Source of the DNA: JADKFD01 sp964561825
Lineage (GTDB): Bacteria; Pseudomonadota; Gammaproteobacteria; Xanthomonadales; SZUA-5
DNA length: 6,891 nucleotides
Direction of reading: 5' to 3'
NCBI GenBank assembly: GCA_964561825.1
Contig: CAZLSB010000221.1
Location: 1 to 6,891, forward strand
Part shown: positions 1 to 5,516 of the stretch, in pieces
Numbering within the stretch: the first letter of the stretch is position 1
How the letters are laid out: each line of letters starts with the position of its first letter
Notes under the pieces: model-generated
The model's database searches: none
What the model saw: the letters and a program-made list of their open reading frames with translations, nothing else
Told to the model about the DNA's origin: nothing
Program-made: the position numbers and the translations under genes

Positions 1-803
1 GACAATTCGCGCTGTTCACCTAATAGAGGAATAGCCAACAAAATTGCGTACACGGGTTCCAGATTGATCGCGAGTTGTGCACTGTAAGCGCTGAGTTGGC
101 GTAATGCCACTAGGGATAATGCAAATGGCAAAAGCGTGCAAACCATCGCCAATAGTAATAAAAGGCCGGCATCATGCTGCGATGGCATTGGCAGCGGATT
201 ACCCAGCATCGGTATACAAAAGCCGGCCAGCGCTAAGAAGGCTGCACCGGCGCCCAGTTCTAGCGCGGTGACCGTTAACGAATCGGCGCGCTCGATATAG
301 CGCTTATTTAGCGAGCTGAAAATCGCCACTAAAAAGGCGGACAGGACGCCGACGGCGATTCCTAGATACATGGCTTTATCCACACCGCCCACCACCAAGG
401 CCACACCCGGAACTACGGCAATCCCGAGTGCTAACTCACGCGGCGCGAATGGACGGGACGTGATGATTGGCTCGACCAAAGCCAAAAATACCGGAGCCAG
501 TGCAATGCAGGTGACCGCGATCGAGGCATTGGCTAACTTGATCGCGCCATAGAAAGTGAGCCAGTGTAATGCGACAACGATGCCGATGCCGCTAAAAATC
601 AGCCACATACGGCGCGGTAATGCGTACAGGCCGCGCCATACGCGTGGCACCAGCAAAAGCACCACACTGACCAATAACATACGCCATACCACTAAGGCCA
701 AAGCTGGCAGAGAAATGAGTTTGCCGAGTATTGCGGTGAATCCCCATAACAGTACGCAGAAGTGGATTTGCCAAAGCGCGCGCGTGTTTGCTGAAGCACT
801 CAC
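1..803 (-). CDS. EamA/DMT-family transporter, 3' end cut by window
   Basis: Inner-membrane permease of the drug/metabolite transporter superfamily; members export or import small metabolites, and the substrate cannot be read here. The visible 267 residues are almost all hydrophobic helices (about 12-28, 34-52, 68-88, 92-112, 121-139, 145-164, 174-194, 213-233, 241-262), arranged as two EamA repeats (about 13-138 and 147 onward). Family-like segments are ALHWLTFYGAIKLANASIAV (79-98), ALAPVFLALVEP (101-112) and, at the end of repeat 2, INLEPVYAILLAIPLLGEQ (246-264). Family members are usually near 290-300 residues, so only about the last helix is missing. The start is GTG at 803: it keeps the first helix, and the first in-frame ATG (codon 42) would delete it. 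GTG overlaps the TGA of the upstream membrane gene (GTGA), so translational coupling is likely. No separate promoter or strong Shine-Dalgarno is visible. The family call is strong; the substrate is unknown. Confidence 0.92.
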   Translation of the reverse strand, partial: MSASANTRALWQIHFCVLLWGFTAILGKLISLPALALVVWRMLLVSVVLLLVPRVWRGLYALPRRMWLIFSGIGIVVALHWLTFYGAIKLANASIAVTCIALAPVFLALVEPIITSRPFAPRELALGIAVVPGVALVVGGVDKAMYLGIAVGVLSAFLVAIFSSLNKRYIERADSLTVTALELGAGAAFLALAGFCIPMLGNPLPMPSQHDAGLLLLLAMVCTLLPFALSLVALRQLSAYSAQLAINLEPVYAILLAIPLLGEQREL

Positions 804-1615
804 TTATGCACCAAGCCTAATGCGGCGCGCCAGATTAACCACAGTAGCGCCGTCGGAATGATCAGCGTTTGCAACAAAAATACGACAATTAGCTCAACAA
901 TATGTTCGGTAACGCGCGTTGCGGACTCTTTCAGCGCTTCCAGTCGCCGGCCCACATCCAGTGATTGGCCAGTGTCGGTCCACCAGCGCTGCAGTCGGTC
1001 ACCGATCGACGCATCTGGCGTGCTGGTTTGCACGGGCGCGGCCAATTCGCCGACTTTTGCGCTGTCCAGCGCCAGCGCCGCTTGGCTTTCTTCATAGCGA
1101 TCAGACAAAAACCAGCGAAACGCCGCATCACTGCCTAGTGCGGCCACCGGCACCGCAAAACGCACCAATAACAGCAGCATCAACACACGACCCATCGCCA
1201 GCGGCGCTGACTCATGACGAATGTGTGACCACAATAACCAGATCACCATCGCCAGCGTTAACAGCAGCGACATGATCCAATGGCTGCCCATCGCCACCAT
1301 GGCGCTTTGCGCCGCAAAGGAAACGCTGGCGGTGAGCATCAAGGTTGAGAACTGCTCAAGCAAATCATTAATGGGATCAAGCACTTGACCAGGCGCGAAG
1401 GTGACACCAATCCCACCTGGCTCGACCGCCACTTCGGTACCCTGGGCGACCGAGATGATGCCGTTCAGCGCGCGCGCGGTTGCAAAGGTGGCCAACGCGC
1501 GCTTGAGCCCCGCTTGCGCCTGGTCTTCCGCCAGCCGATCAAGTGGGCCTAGCCACGCCAAAACCAGCAAGCTGATGGCTAAAATCGGGTACAGCCAATA
1601 CCATCTGCGATTCAT
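800..1615 (-). CDS. conserved-looking multi-pass membrane protein, function unknown
   Basis: I do not recognise a named family. The 271-residue product has a membrane anchor at about 7-23, a mostly polar stretch to about 88, hydrophobic helices at about 110-130 and 141-161, a charged segment at 165-235, and a strongly hydrophobic C-terminal helix at about 237-262. The soluble stretch 49-90 looks constrained (ALNGIISVAQGTEVAVEPGG followed by FAPGQVLDPINDLLEQFS) and may be the functional core; this is an impression, since no alignment was possible. The 165-235 segment is rich in Asp, Glu and Arg and contains an amphipathic run (VGRRLEALKESATRVTEH) that could be a coiled coil. I chose ATG 1615; an in-frame TTG at 1630 would add five residues (MGHPS), and a GGGG about nine bases upstream gives modest support to the ATG. 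The stop overlaps the start of the EamA gene, so the two are probably co-translated. The next gene upstream ends 600 bp away behind a terminator, so the promoter should lie in 1616-2163, but none stands out. Confidence 0.78.
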   Translation of the reverse strand: MNRRWYWLYPILAISLLVLAWLGPLDRLAEDQAQAGLKRALATFATARALNGIISVAQGTEVAVEPGGIGVTFAPGQVLDPINDLLEQFSTLMLTASVSFAAQSAMVAMGSHWIMSLLLTLAMVIWLLWSHIRHESAPLAMGRVLMLLLLVRFAVPVAALGSDAAFRWFLSDRYEESQAALALDSAKVGELAAPVQTSTPDASIGDRLQRWWTDTGQSLDVGRRLEALKESATRVTEHIVELIVVFLLQTLIIPTALLWLIWRAALGLVHK

Positions 1616-1650
1616 GCTCGGGTGCCCCAACAGGTAAAGGTCTGCGCAAG

Positions 1651-1689
1651 TGTAGGGTCTTCATCACCACGAAAGCGAAAATCCCTACA
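1651..1689. repeat. 7+7 bp inverted repeat with CGAAAGCG core
   Basis: TGTAGGG (1651-1657) and CCCTACA (1683-1689) are perfect inverted arms around 25 bases. The interior (1661-1684) reads like a decayed copy of the dispersed repeat, common in Proteobacteria, whose consensus is roughly GTCATCCCCGCGAAAGCG plus GGGATCC. That similarity is from memory and is imperfect. The element sits 36 bp upstream of the ATG of the 271-aa gene and would fall in its 5' leader or promoter. Confidence 0.55.
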
Positions 1690-1707
1690 TCGTAAGTCAT
1701 TGATTCG

Positions 1708-1826
1708 TCATTGCGAGGTCTTCGATGCGACAGCGGCGACGGCCGTGGCAACCCAGGGACGTTGGAGGTGGCTGGAGCGAACGTCCCTGGATTGCCGCGG
1801 TCGCTTAAGGCTCCCTCGCAAAGTGA
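1708..1826. repeat. long imperfect palindrome (dispersed-repeat or MITE-like element)
   Basis: The left arm (1708-1763) begins TCATTGCGAGG and ends CCAGGGACGTT; the right arm (1780-1826) begins AACGTCCCTGG and ends CCTCGCAAAGTGA. The inner 11 bp (1753-1763 with 1780-1790) pair perfectly around a 16 nt loop. The next block (TTGCC.CGG.C) pairs with few mismatches, and the outer CCTCGCAA ends pair again; the left arm carries about ten extra bases. Termini of this kind (GTCATTGCGAGG / GGCAATCCAGGG) resemble a non-coding palindromic repeat found in many copies in various bacterial genomes; I am recalling this, not searching. A 6-mer, GATTCG, directly precedes the left arm (1702-1707) and recurs 13 bases after the right arm (1840-1845). 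Confidence 0.75.
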
Positions 1827-1888
1827 GGCTCTCGTTAACGATTCGGAGAAACGTAATATGGGTCGAGAAAAGAACATCGAAAGAATCT

Positions 1889-1962
1889 GGTCCCGTAGGG
1901 ACCCAATGTGGGTAGAAACAAAACACCCAGACAATCCACGTGCCGTAGGGACGTAATGTCGG
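1889..1962. repeat. 50 bp-spaced direct repeat with embedded hairpins
   Basis: A 20-base unit starting CCGTAGGGAC at 1893 recurs at 1943 with 17 of 20 bases identical. The first copy is overlaid by two tight dyads: GGTCCC-GTA-GGGACC (1889-1903) and ACCCA-ATG-TGGGT (1901-1913). The second copy has lost both perfect dyads. Only two units are present, and the DNA between them (1913-1942) shows no repeat of its own. Confidence 0.65.
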
Positions 1963-2003
1963 TGGCGGAATGTCTCCGAGGTACAAGCTATTTCGCCGTA
2001 TAC

Positions 2004-2052
2004 GGTGGATTCCGCACGGTGAGGTGAAGGATGGCTGCGGGATCACCCTACC
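2004..2052. repeat. imperfect hairpin, GGTGGATTCCGC-type repeat
   Basis: GGTGGATTCCGCA (2004-2016) is mirrored by TGCGGGATCACC (2036-2047, followed by CTACC), giving an imperfect stem with one mismatch and one indel around a 19 nt loop. Read on the minus strand it starts GGTAGGGTGATCCCGCA. This resembles the GTAGGGTGGATTCCGC class of dispersed intergenic repeats; the class assignment is recalled, not tested. Confidence 0.6.
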
Positions 2053-2055
2053 ATT

Positions 2056-2122
2056 CCGCGTCACGCGGCTTGCGTCCCAATCAATAAATAATTGATGCGT
2101 TTCGTTCCTCAACACATCCTAC
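2056..2122. repeat. three consecutive small hairpins, last one GTAGGATG-type
   Basis: Three dyads follow one another: CCGCG-TCA-CGCGG (2056-2068, perfect), TCAAT-AAATA-ATTGA (2081-2095, perfect), and GATGCGTT (2094-2101) with AACACATC (2111-2118), which pairs at 7 of 8 positions around a 9 nt loop. On the minus strand the last one reads GTAGGATGTGTTGAGGAACG and then GAAACGCATC, matching the general form of a widespread repeat of the type GTAGGxTGGGTT...AACCCAxC. Together with 2004-2052 this makes a single run of structured DNA about 120 bp long. Confidence 0.62.
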
Positions 2123-2163
2123 GCGAGCTGACGCGCGTATCCGCGCCGCGGGCCCGCCAGCAC

Positions 2164-2187
2164 AAAAAAGGCGGCCCGCAGGCCGCC
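2164..2187 (-). terminator. intrinsic terminator of the M36 protease gene
   Basis: On the minus strand a perfect 7 bp GC stem, GGCGGCC-TGCG-GGCCGCC, is followed by six T residues (the A run 2164-2169 on the plus strand). It lies 27 bases beyond the TAA of the protease gene. This is a textbook Rho-independent terminator and makes read-through into the membrane-protein gene unlikely. Confidence 0.93.
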
Positions 2188-2214
2188 CTTAACTCATTGG
2201 TTCACCACAGAAGC

Positions 2215-5200
2215 TTATTCGAAGCCGTGAGCAAAGATGCTATTGGGCAGCGGCGCAGCGCCCACGGTGCCCCACAAACACCAAGTATTGACGGTTCCAA
2301 GGTCGGCGCCGGAATTGTCGCTTGCCGTTAATCGCCACGTGCCGTTGCGCGCCAAACCATCAAAAACGGTCAACGGGTTATCGGGGCGGAATGAGCCGTT
2401 GATCGTCGGCACGCTCGCTGCGCATTGGACTGGACTGGCGGCTTCATCGTCAAGAATGGCATTGATGTCATTGCCCGAGCAGCTGCTTGGTCGATTAATC
2501 AACAACGCAGTTGTGCCCGATTCCACATGGGTCAGTCGGAAACTCAAATCGCCCACAAAGGTGTGGGTGACTTGCAAAGACATATTCAGATCAGTGACTG
2601 AGCCGCTGTTGGCGATAACCAGATTCGACGTGACACCCGCTGGCACATTGTCTGGAATCGCCAGATTCGGCGAGACGCAGAAGAAGGCCTGCGTGGTAAA
2701 CGAGCGTGTCGTCGTGTTGGCGCCTGGACCACAGCTATTGGTTGAGCGTACGCGCCAGAAATACTCGGTAGAGCCGGTCAGCGGCACTTCTACGGTGTGG
2801 CTGGTGCCGGTTACCGTGCGGGTGTAGACAATGCTGCCAAACGCTGCGCTGGTGGCGATTTCCAACACGTAGTTTGCGCTTTGCGTGGCGGCAGTCCAGG
2901 TCAAAGTGGGCGCAACGACAACGTCTACTGCAGCATTGGCAGGCGTACTCAGGCTTGGCGTCGTGGGAACGGTGCTGAACACATCCAAGCTCAATGGCAG
3001 CGTCGCCGCCGGACCAGGCGCATAACTGGCGTTGACAGTCATGCTGTAGTTACCTGGGGCCACTCCTGCGGTATTGCCGATGGTCAATGAACTGGCGCTT
3101 GGCACCGCATTTACCGGATTGTTCGCAAATGACGTCGTGGTGCCGGGCGGATTGCCGGTGACGCTCAGGGTGACCGGTGGCGTAAAAGCGGCGCCCAAAG
3201 TCAGCGGGAATACCGCGTTGCTGCCAGCGCAAATTTTCTGATTTTCTGGCGCTGAACCCAAGAAACTGCAGACCGCCGGAATGTTAAAACCATTGGTGGG
3301 CGAAGTGCTGGAAGAACCGCCCGACAGCGCATTAGAACCCAGCCCGAATTCCGCAAAGGCGCCCCACATGAGGCAAACATCCGCGCCGTTATACGGTTGA
3401 ACAGCCGCCGCAGCTTGAATGACACCGTCGCGGATATTGGCGAAGGTCGGGCTGCAGGCGGTGTTCTTCAAACCTTCAGTAATGTAGTACATCGCACGGA
3501 TATTGCCCTTGTCGGCTACCGTGCGGGTGAAGGCATCGATGTCGGGCTCGTATCCGTGTTTATCGATCAAAGCCCAAGTCACTTGCCAATAGGCCTGCGC
3601 CCAGCGGGAACCCACGCCATGCGGCACCGCCGCGTTGTTGATGGAGGCATAGGTCCAGGTGTTCTCCTGCGGCTCCGGGTTCACCGCCGGGTCACCGTCG
3701 TAATAGTCAGTGCGAATACCCTGGCCAGACACCAGTTGGTTTGCCGCGTAGGTGCCAATGCCACGCAAGCGCGCCGCAGAATTGGTGCTATTGGGCTGCG
3801 TGAAGTACAGCGTCCACCAGTCCGACAAGCCCTCTCCGGCTTGCTGGCTGTTGGCCAAACAGCTGGTTTGCGACGGACCGCCCACTAAACGATTGGAAAT
3901 GCCGTGGCCGTACTCATGGGCGACGATGCCGTTATCGAAGTTACCATCGCGAGCGGGCGTCGGCTCCGTCCAAACAAACATTTGCATACGTGGCCGTTGA
4001 CCGTCCGGCGGTGTGGCGAAATTGGCGTTATTGGTGCCTGCGCCATCTTGTGCTTCGGCTTGCACCGAATCGTTGCCTAAACCACCATTACCGTAGTTGT
4101 TGGTTTGGAAATTGCCGCCCGCCTCGTCGAAGCCAAAGGGATAGGCGACGTCATGCATGATGTTGTTGAAGTAAAACAAATTAGCAACGGCGGCTGGGCG
4201 ATAGGTGCTCGGTGCCTGGGTCAAATCCAACGGGAACACGCAATTCAGCGCGGCCGTACACTCGGGTGAGCTGCCGGCGTCCGGGGCGTTGTTGGCATCA
4301 ACGTCGGTGTAGGCGTGAACGTTGTTGCCCTGGGTCACGGTGAATTCGGCACCCGCTACGCCGTTGGTATCGTGCCAGCCGAATGGGGAGGCTGCGCTTT
4401 GTGGATTAGTAACCGTCACCCGGCCATCCGTCGGTGGCAACGGAGCAATGTGCTGCGGACTTTCGACACCGACCGGATAAACCTTGTAATCGGCGTGGCC
4501 GATCCAACTCAATTTTGTCCACACTTTGCCGGTTTCCGCATCTACGGTGAAATCGGCGACATCACCGCCATCGGGCAGCCAAGTCTGGAAATTCCACACC
4601 AAACGCGCTTCCCCGGCGCCAATCGGCAACAACATTAAAGTCGCTTCGATCGGGCGGCTGGACAAGTCGCTGGCACGCATCACGGTGCGCTGGCGCGGCG
4701 TGGAGTCACTTGCGGTCTGGATGATTTGGCCAGCAGCGCGCTGCAGGTGCGCTGCCGCAGCGCTGACCGCTTGTTCGGCAGTCAAACTGGGCTGCACGCG
4801 ATTCACCGACTGCGCCAAATTGGGTAAAAACTGATTGTTAATCGACAGAATCGCACCGTCCTGGTCGATATTGATGTGCAATTGCCCGTTGTACAGCGGT
4901 AGACCTTGATGCAATTGGCGCAAATACAGATGGCGAACGCCACTCGCTTTGCTCAGCACGTCGTCGGTGATCTCAAAATTCGCCACATCGGCCGCTTGCA
5001 GGCCCAACAGGTTGGCGTTGTCGCGCACAAACGCGAGCGCCGCCGCTTTGCTGTCGCCGACCGGGTTGGGGCCAGTCAAATAGCCCACATGATTCACCAG
5101 CGAGCGCGTGGCGCCGCTCACCCCATCGAGCTCAACGCCCAGTTCAGGCACCTGTAAACGCAGAGCTTGCAGCGCGCTGGCTTGTGCACCCTGCGGTTCG

Positions 5201-5352
5201 CGCTGCTGCGCTGCATTGATCAGCGTACGGGCATCGAAATTGCGCCCGGAATAGCCCTCCAATTTGCTGTTGGCAGACACCGGCGACAGCAAAGCGGAAG
5301 CGATCAAGCACACCAACAAGGAGCGTTGCAAGGGTTTGCGAATTGAGGTCAT
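2215..5352 (-). CDS. secreted M36 (fungalysin-type) zinc metalloprotease with Ig-like, FN3 and P domains
   Basis: Extracellular zinc endopeptidase of 1045 residues, made as a zymogen. A Sec signal peptide spans 1-27 (likely cut SPVSA/NSK). An FTP-type propeptide lies at about 125-175 (LRQLHQGLPLYNGQLHINID) and a PepSY-like region at about 188-276. The M36 catalytic domain runs about 330-690: GFDEAGGNFQTNNYGNGG (407-424), DGQRPRMQMFVW (450-461), HEYGHGISNRL (479-489; zinc ligands H479 and H483, catalytic E480) and GEGLSDWW (506-513; E507 the likely third ligand). After it come a beta-rich Ig-like stretch (about 694-792), an FN3-like domain (about 797-888, with STEYFWRVRSTNSCG) and a proprotein-convertase P-domain (about 893-1030: IPDNVPAGV, THTFVGDLSFRLTH, NGTWRLTASDNSGADLGTVN). 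The protein ends NSIFAHGFE. ATG 5352 has an AAGGA ribosome binding site eight bases upstream. The gene is monocistronic: a terminator follows, and the next gene upstream diverges. Family call very sure; natural substrates unknown. Confidence 0.96.
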   Translation of the reverse strand: MTSIRKPLQRSLLVCLIASALLSPVSANSKLEGYSGRNFDARTLINAAQQREPQGAQASALQALRLQVPELGVELDGVSGATRSLVNHVGYLTGPNPVGDSKAAALAFVRDNANLLGLQAADVANFEITDDVLSKASGVRHLYLRQLHQGLPLYNGQLHINIDQDGAILSINNQFLPNLAQSVNRVQPSLTAEQAVSAAAAHLQRAAGQIIQTASDSTPRQRTVMRASDLSSRPIEATLMLLPIGAGEARLVWNFQTWLPDGGDVADFTVDAETGKVWTKLSWIGHADYKVYPVGVESPQHIAPLPPTDGRVTVTNPQSAASPFGWHDTNGVAGAEFTVTQGNNVHAYTDVDANNAPDAGSSPECTAALNCVFPLDLTQAPSTYRPAAVANLFYFNNIMHDVAYPFGFDEAGGNFQTNNYGNGGLGNDSVQAEAQDGAGTNNANFATPPDGQRPRMQMFVWTEPTPARDGNFDNGIVAHEYGHGISNRLVGGPSQTSCLANSQQAGEGLSDWWTLYFTQPNSTNSAARLRGIGTYAANQLVSGQGIRTDYYDGDPAVNPEPQENTWTYASINNAAVPHGVGSRWAQAYWQVTWALIDKHGYEPDIDAFTRTVADKGNIRAMYYITEGLKNTACSPTFANIRDGVIQAAAAVQPYNGADVCLMWGAFAEFGLGSNALSGGSSSTSPTNGFNIPAVCSFLGSAPENQKICAGSNAVFPLTLGAAFTPPVTLSVTGNPPGTTTSFANNPVNAVPSASSLTIGNTAGVAPGNYSMTVNASYAPGPAATLPLSLDVFSTVPTTPSLSTPANAAVDVVVAPTLTWTAATQSANYVLEIATSAAFGSIVYTRTVTGTSHTVEVPLTGSTEYFWRVRSTNSCGPGANTTTRSFTTQAFFCVSPNLAIPDNVPAGVTSNLVIANSGSVTDLNMSLQVTHTFVGDLSFRLTHVESGTTALLINRPSSCSGNDINAILDDEAASPVQCAASVPTINGSFRPDNPLTVFDGLARNGTWRLTASDNSGADLGTVNTWCLWGTVGAAPLPNSIFAHGFE

Positions 5353-5364
5353 CTAGGTAATCCT

Positions 5365-5412
5365 TCGAAAATCGGGCGAAAAATGAGCGCTCCAAATATC
5401 CCCGATTTTCGA
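5365..5412. promoter_or_regulatory. symmetric dyad in divergent control region, candidate operator or leader hairpin
   Basis: TCGAAAATCGGG (5365-5376) and CCCGATTTTCGA (5401-5412) are perfect 12 bp inverted arms. Midway in the 24 bp spacer lies the perfect 8 bp palindrome GAGCGCTC (5385-5392); both symmetries share the same centre, 5388.5. The right arm falls between the putative -35 and -10 of the protease promoter, and the left arm abuts and overlaps by one base the AAGGA ribosome binding site of the protease. It could act as a DNA operator for a dimeric or tetrameric regulator, or as an RNA stem in the protease leader. Confidence 0.7.
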
Positions 5413-5423
5413 TTGATTTTGAA
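5395..5423 (-). promoter_or_regulatory. putative sigma-70 promoter for the M36 protease
   Basis: On the minus strand TTCAAA (5423-5418) is followed after exactly 17 bases by GATATT (5400-5395); each hexamer matches the consensus at 4 of 6 positions. Initiation would fall near 5388, giving a short leader of about 35 bases that contains the AAGGA at 5365-5361. Moderate support only. Confidence 0.4.
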
Positions 5424-5502
5424 GCTGGAATTTTGGAACATTTGTGGTCGATGAATGCCGTTTTTCCCCCATGGTTTATGGCGACGCGCGACGCGCCAAC
5501 GC

Positions 5503-5511
5503 AAAGGAAGG
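5503..5511 (+). promoter_or_regulatory. ribosome binding site fixing the carbonic anhydrase start
   Basis: The purine run AAAGGAAGG ends five bases before ATG 5517. Upstream in-frame ATGs (5433, 5451, 5478) lack such a site and would place a polar extension ahead of the signal peptide, so 5517 is the likely start. Confidence 0.85.
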
Positions 5512-5516
5512 TCCTG

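Larger units (their letters stand above)
1616..2214. other. 599 bp intergenic region filled with repeat elements
   Basis: This gap separates the terminated M36 protease gene from the start of the downstream membrane-protein gene, both on the minus strand. Open frames exist on both strands, but their translations are low-complexity or follow the inverted repeats, lack a convincing ribosome binding site and show no recognisable domain, so I call no gene. The gap holds, left to right, an inverted repeat at 1651-1689, a long imperfect palindrome at 1708-1826, a 10 bp perfect palindrome TCGTTAACGA at 1832-1841, a 50 bp-spaced direct repeat at 1893-1962, a run of hairpins at 2004-2122, and the terminator at 2164-2187. 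The promoter of the 271-aa gene must lie here or inside the repeats; I could not pick one with confidence. Confidence 0.8.

Noticed and set aside
592..774. Short minus-strand frame starting with ATG inside the EamA gene
   Set aside because: It is in a different frame from the continuous EamA reading, which has conserved transporter segments from its GTG start to the window edge.
1539..1934. 131-codon minus-strand frame overlapping the start of the membrane-protein gene
   Set aside because: It is out of frame with the better-supported 271-aa protein, runs through the palindromic element and has a composition unlike a folded protein.
1893..1962. Possible minimal CRISPR-like array (two repeats, 50 bp period)
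   Set aside because: Only two imperfect units (17/20), no third copy on either side and no cas genes in the window. Better explained as a dispersed repeat.
1708..2115. 135-codon open frame on the minus strand in the intergenic region
   Set aside because: It spans several inverted repeats and its translation simply follows them; there is no recognisable domain, no good ribosome binding site and no protein-like periodicity. Spurious frames are common in such repeats.
3397..3888. 163-codon plus-strand frame opposite the M36 gene
   Set aside because: It is the antisense shadow of the M36 catalytic domain; the minus-strand product has clear motifs throughout.
5413..5441. Possible plus-strand promoter TTGATT / GAACAT for the carbonic anhydrase
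   Set aside because: The spacing is 17 but the -10 matches consensus at only 3 of 6 positions; not strong enough to annotate.
5479..5498. TGGCG...CGCCA inverted repeat with GACGCGC tandem in the carbonic anhydrase leader
   Set aside because: Only 5 bp arms in very GC-rich DNA with a 10 nt loop; easily due to chance, and not followed by a T run.
5433..5516. Longer carbonic anhydrase start adding 28 residues
   Set aside because: It lacks a ribosome binding site, places a polar extension before an otherwise standard signal peptide, and reaches into the control region; ATG 5517 has an excellent site.
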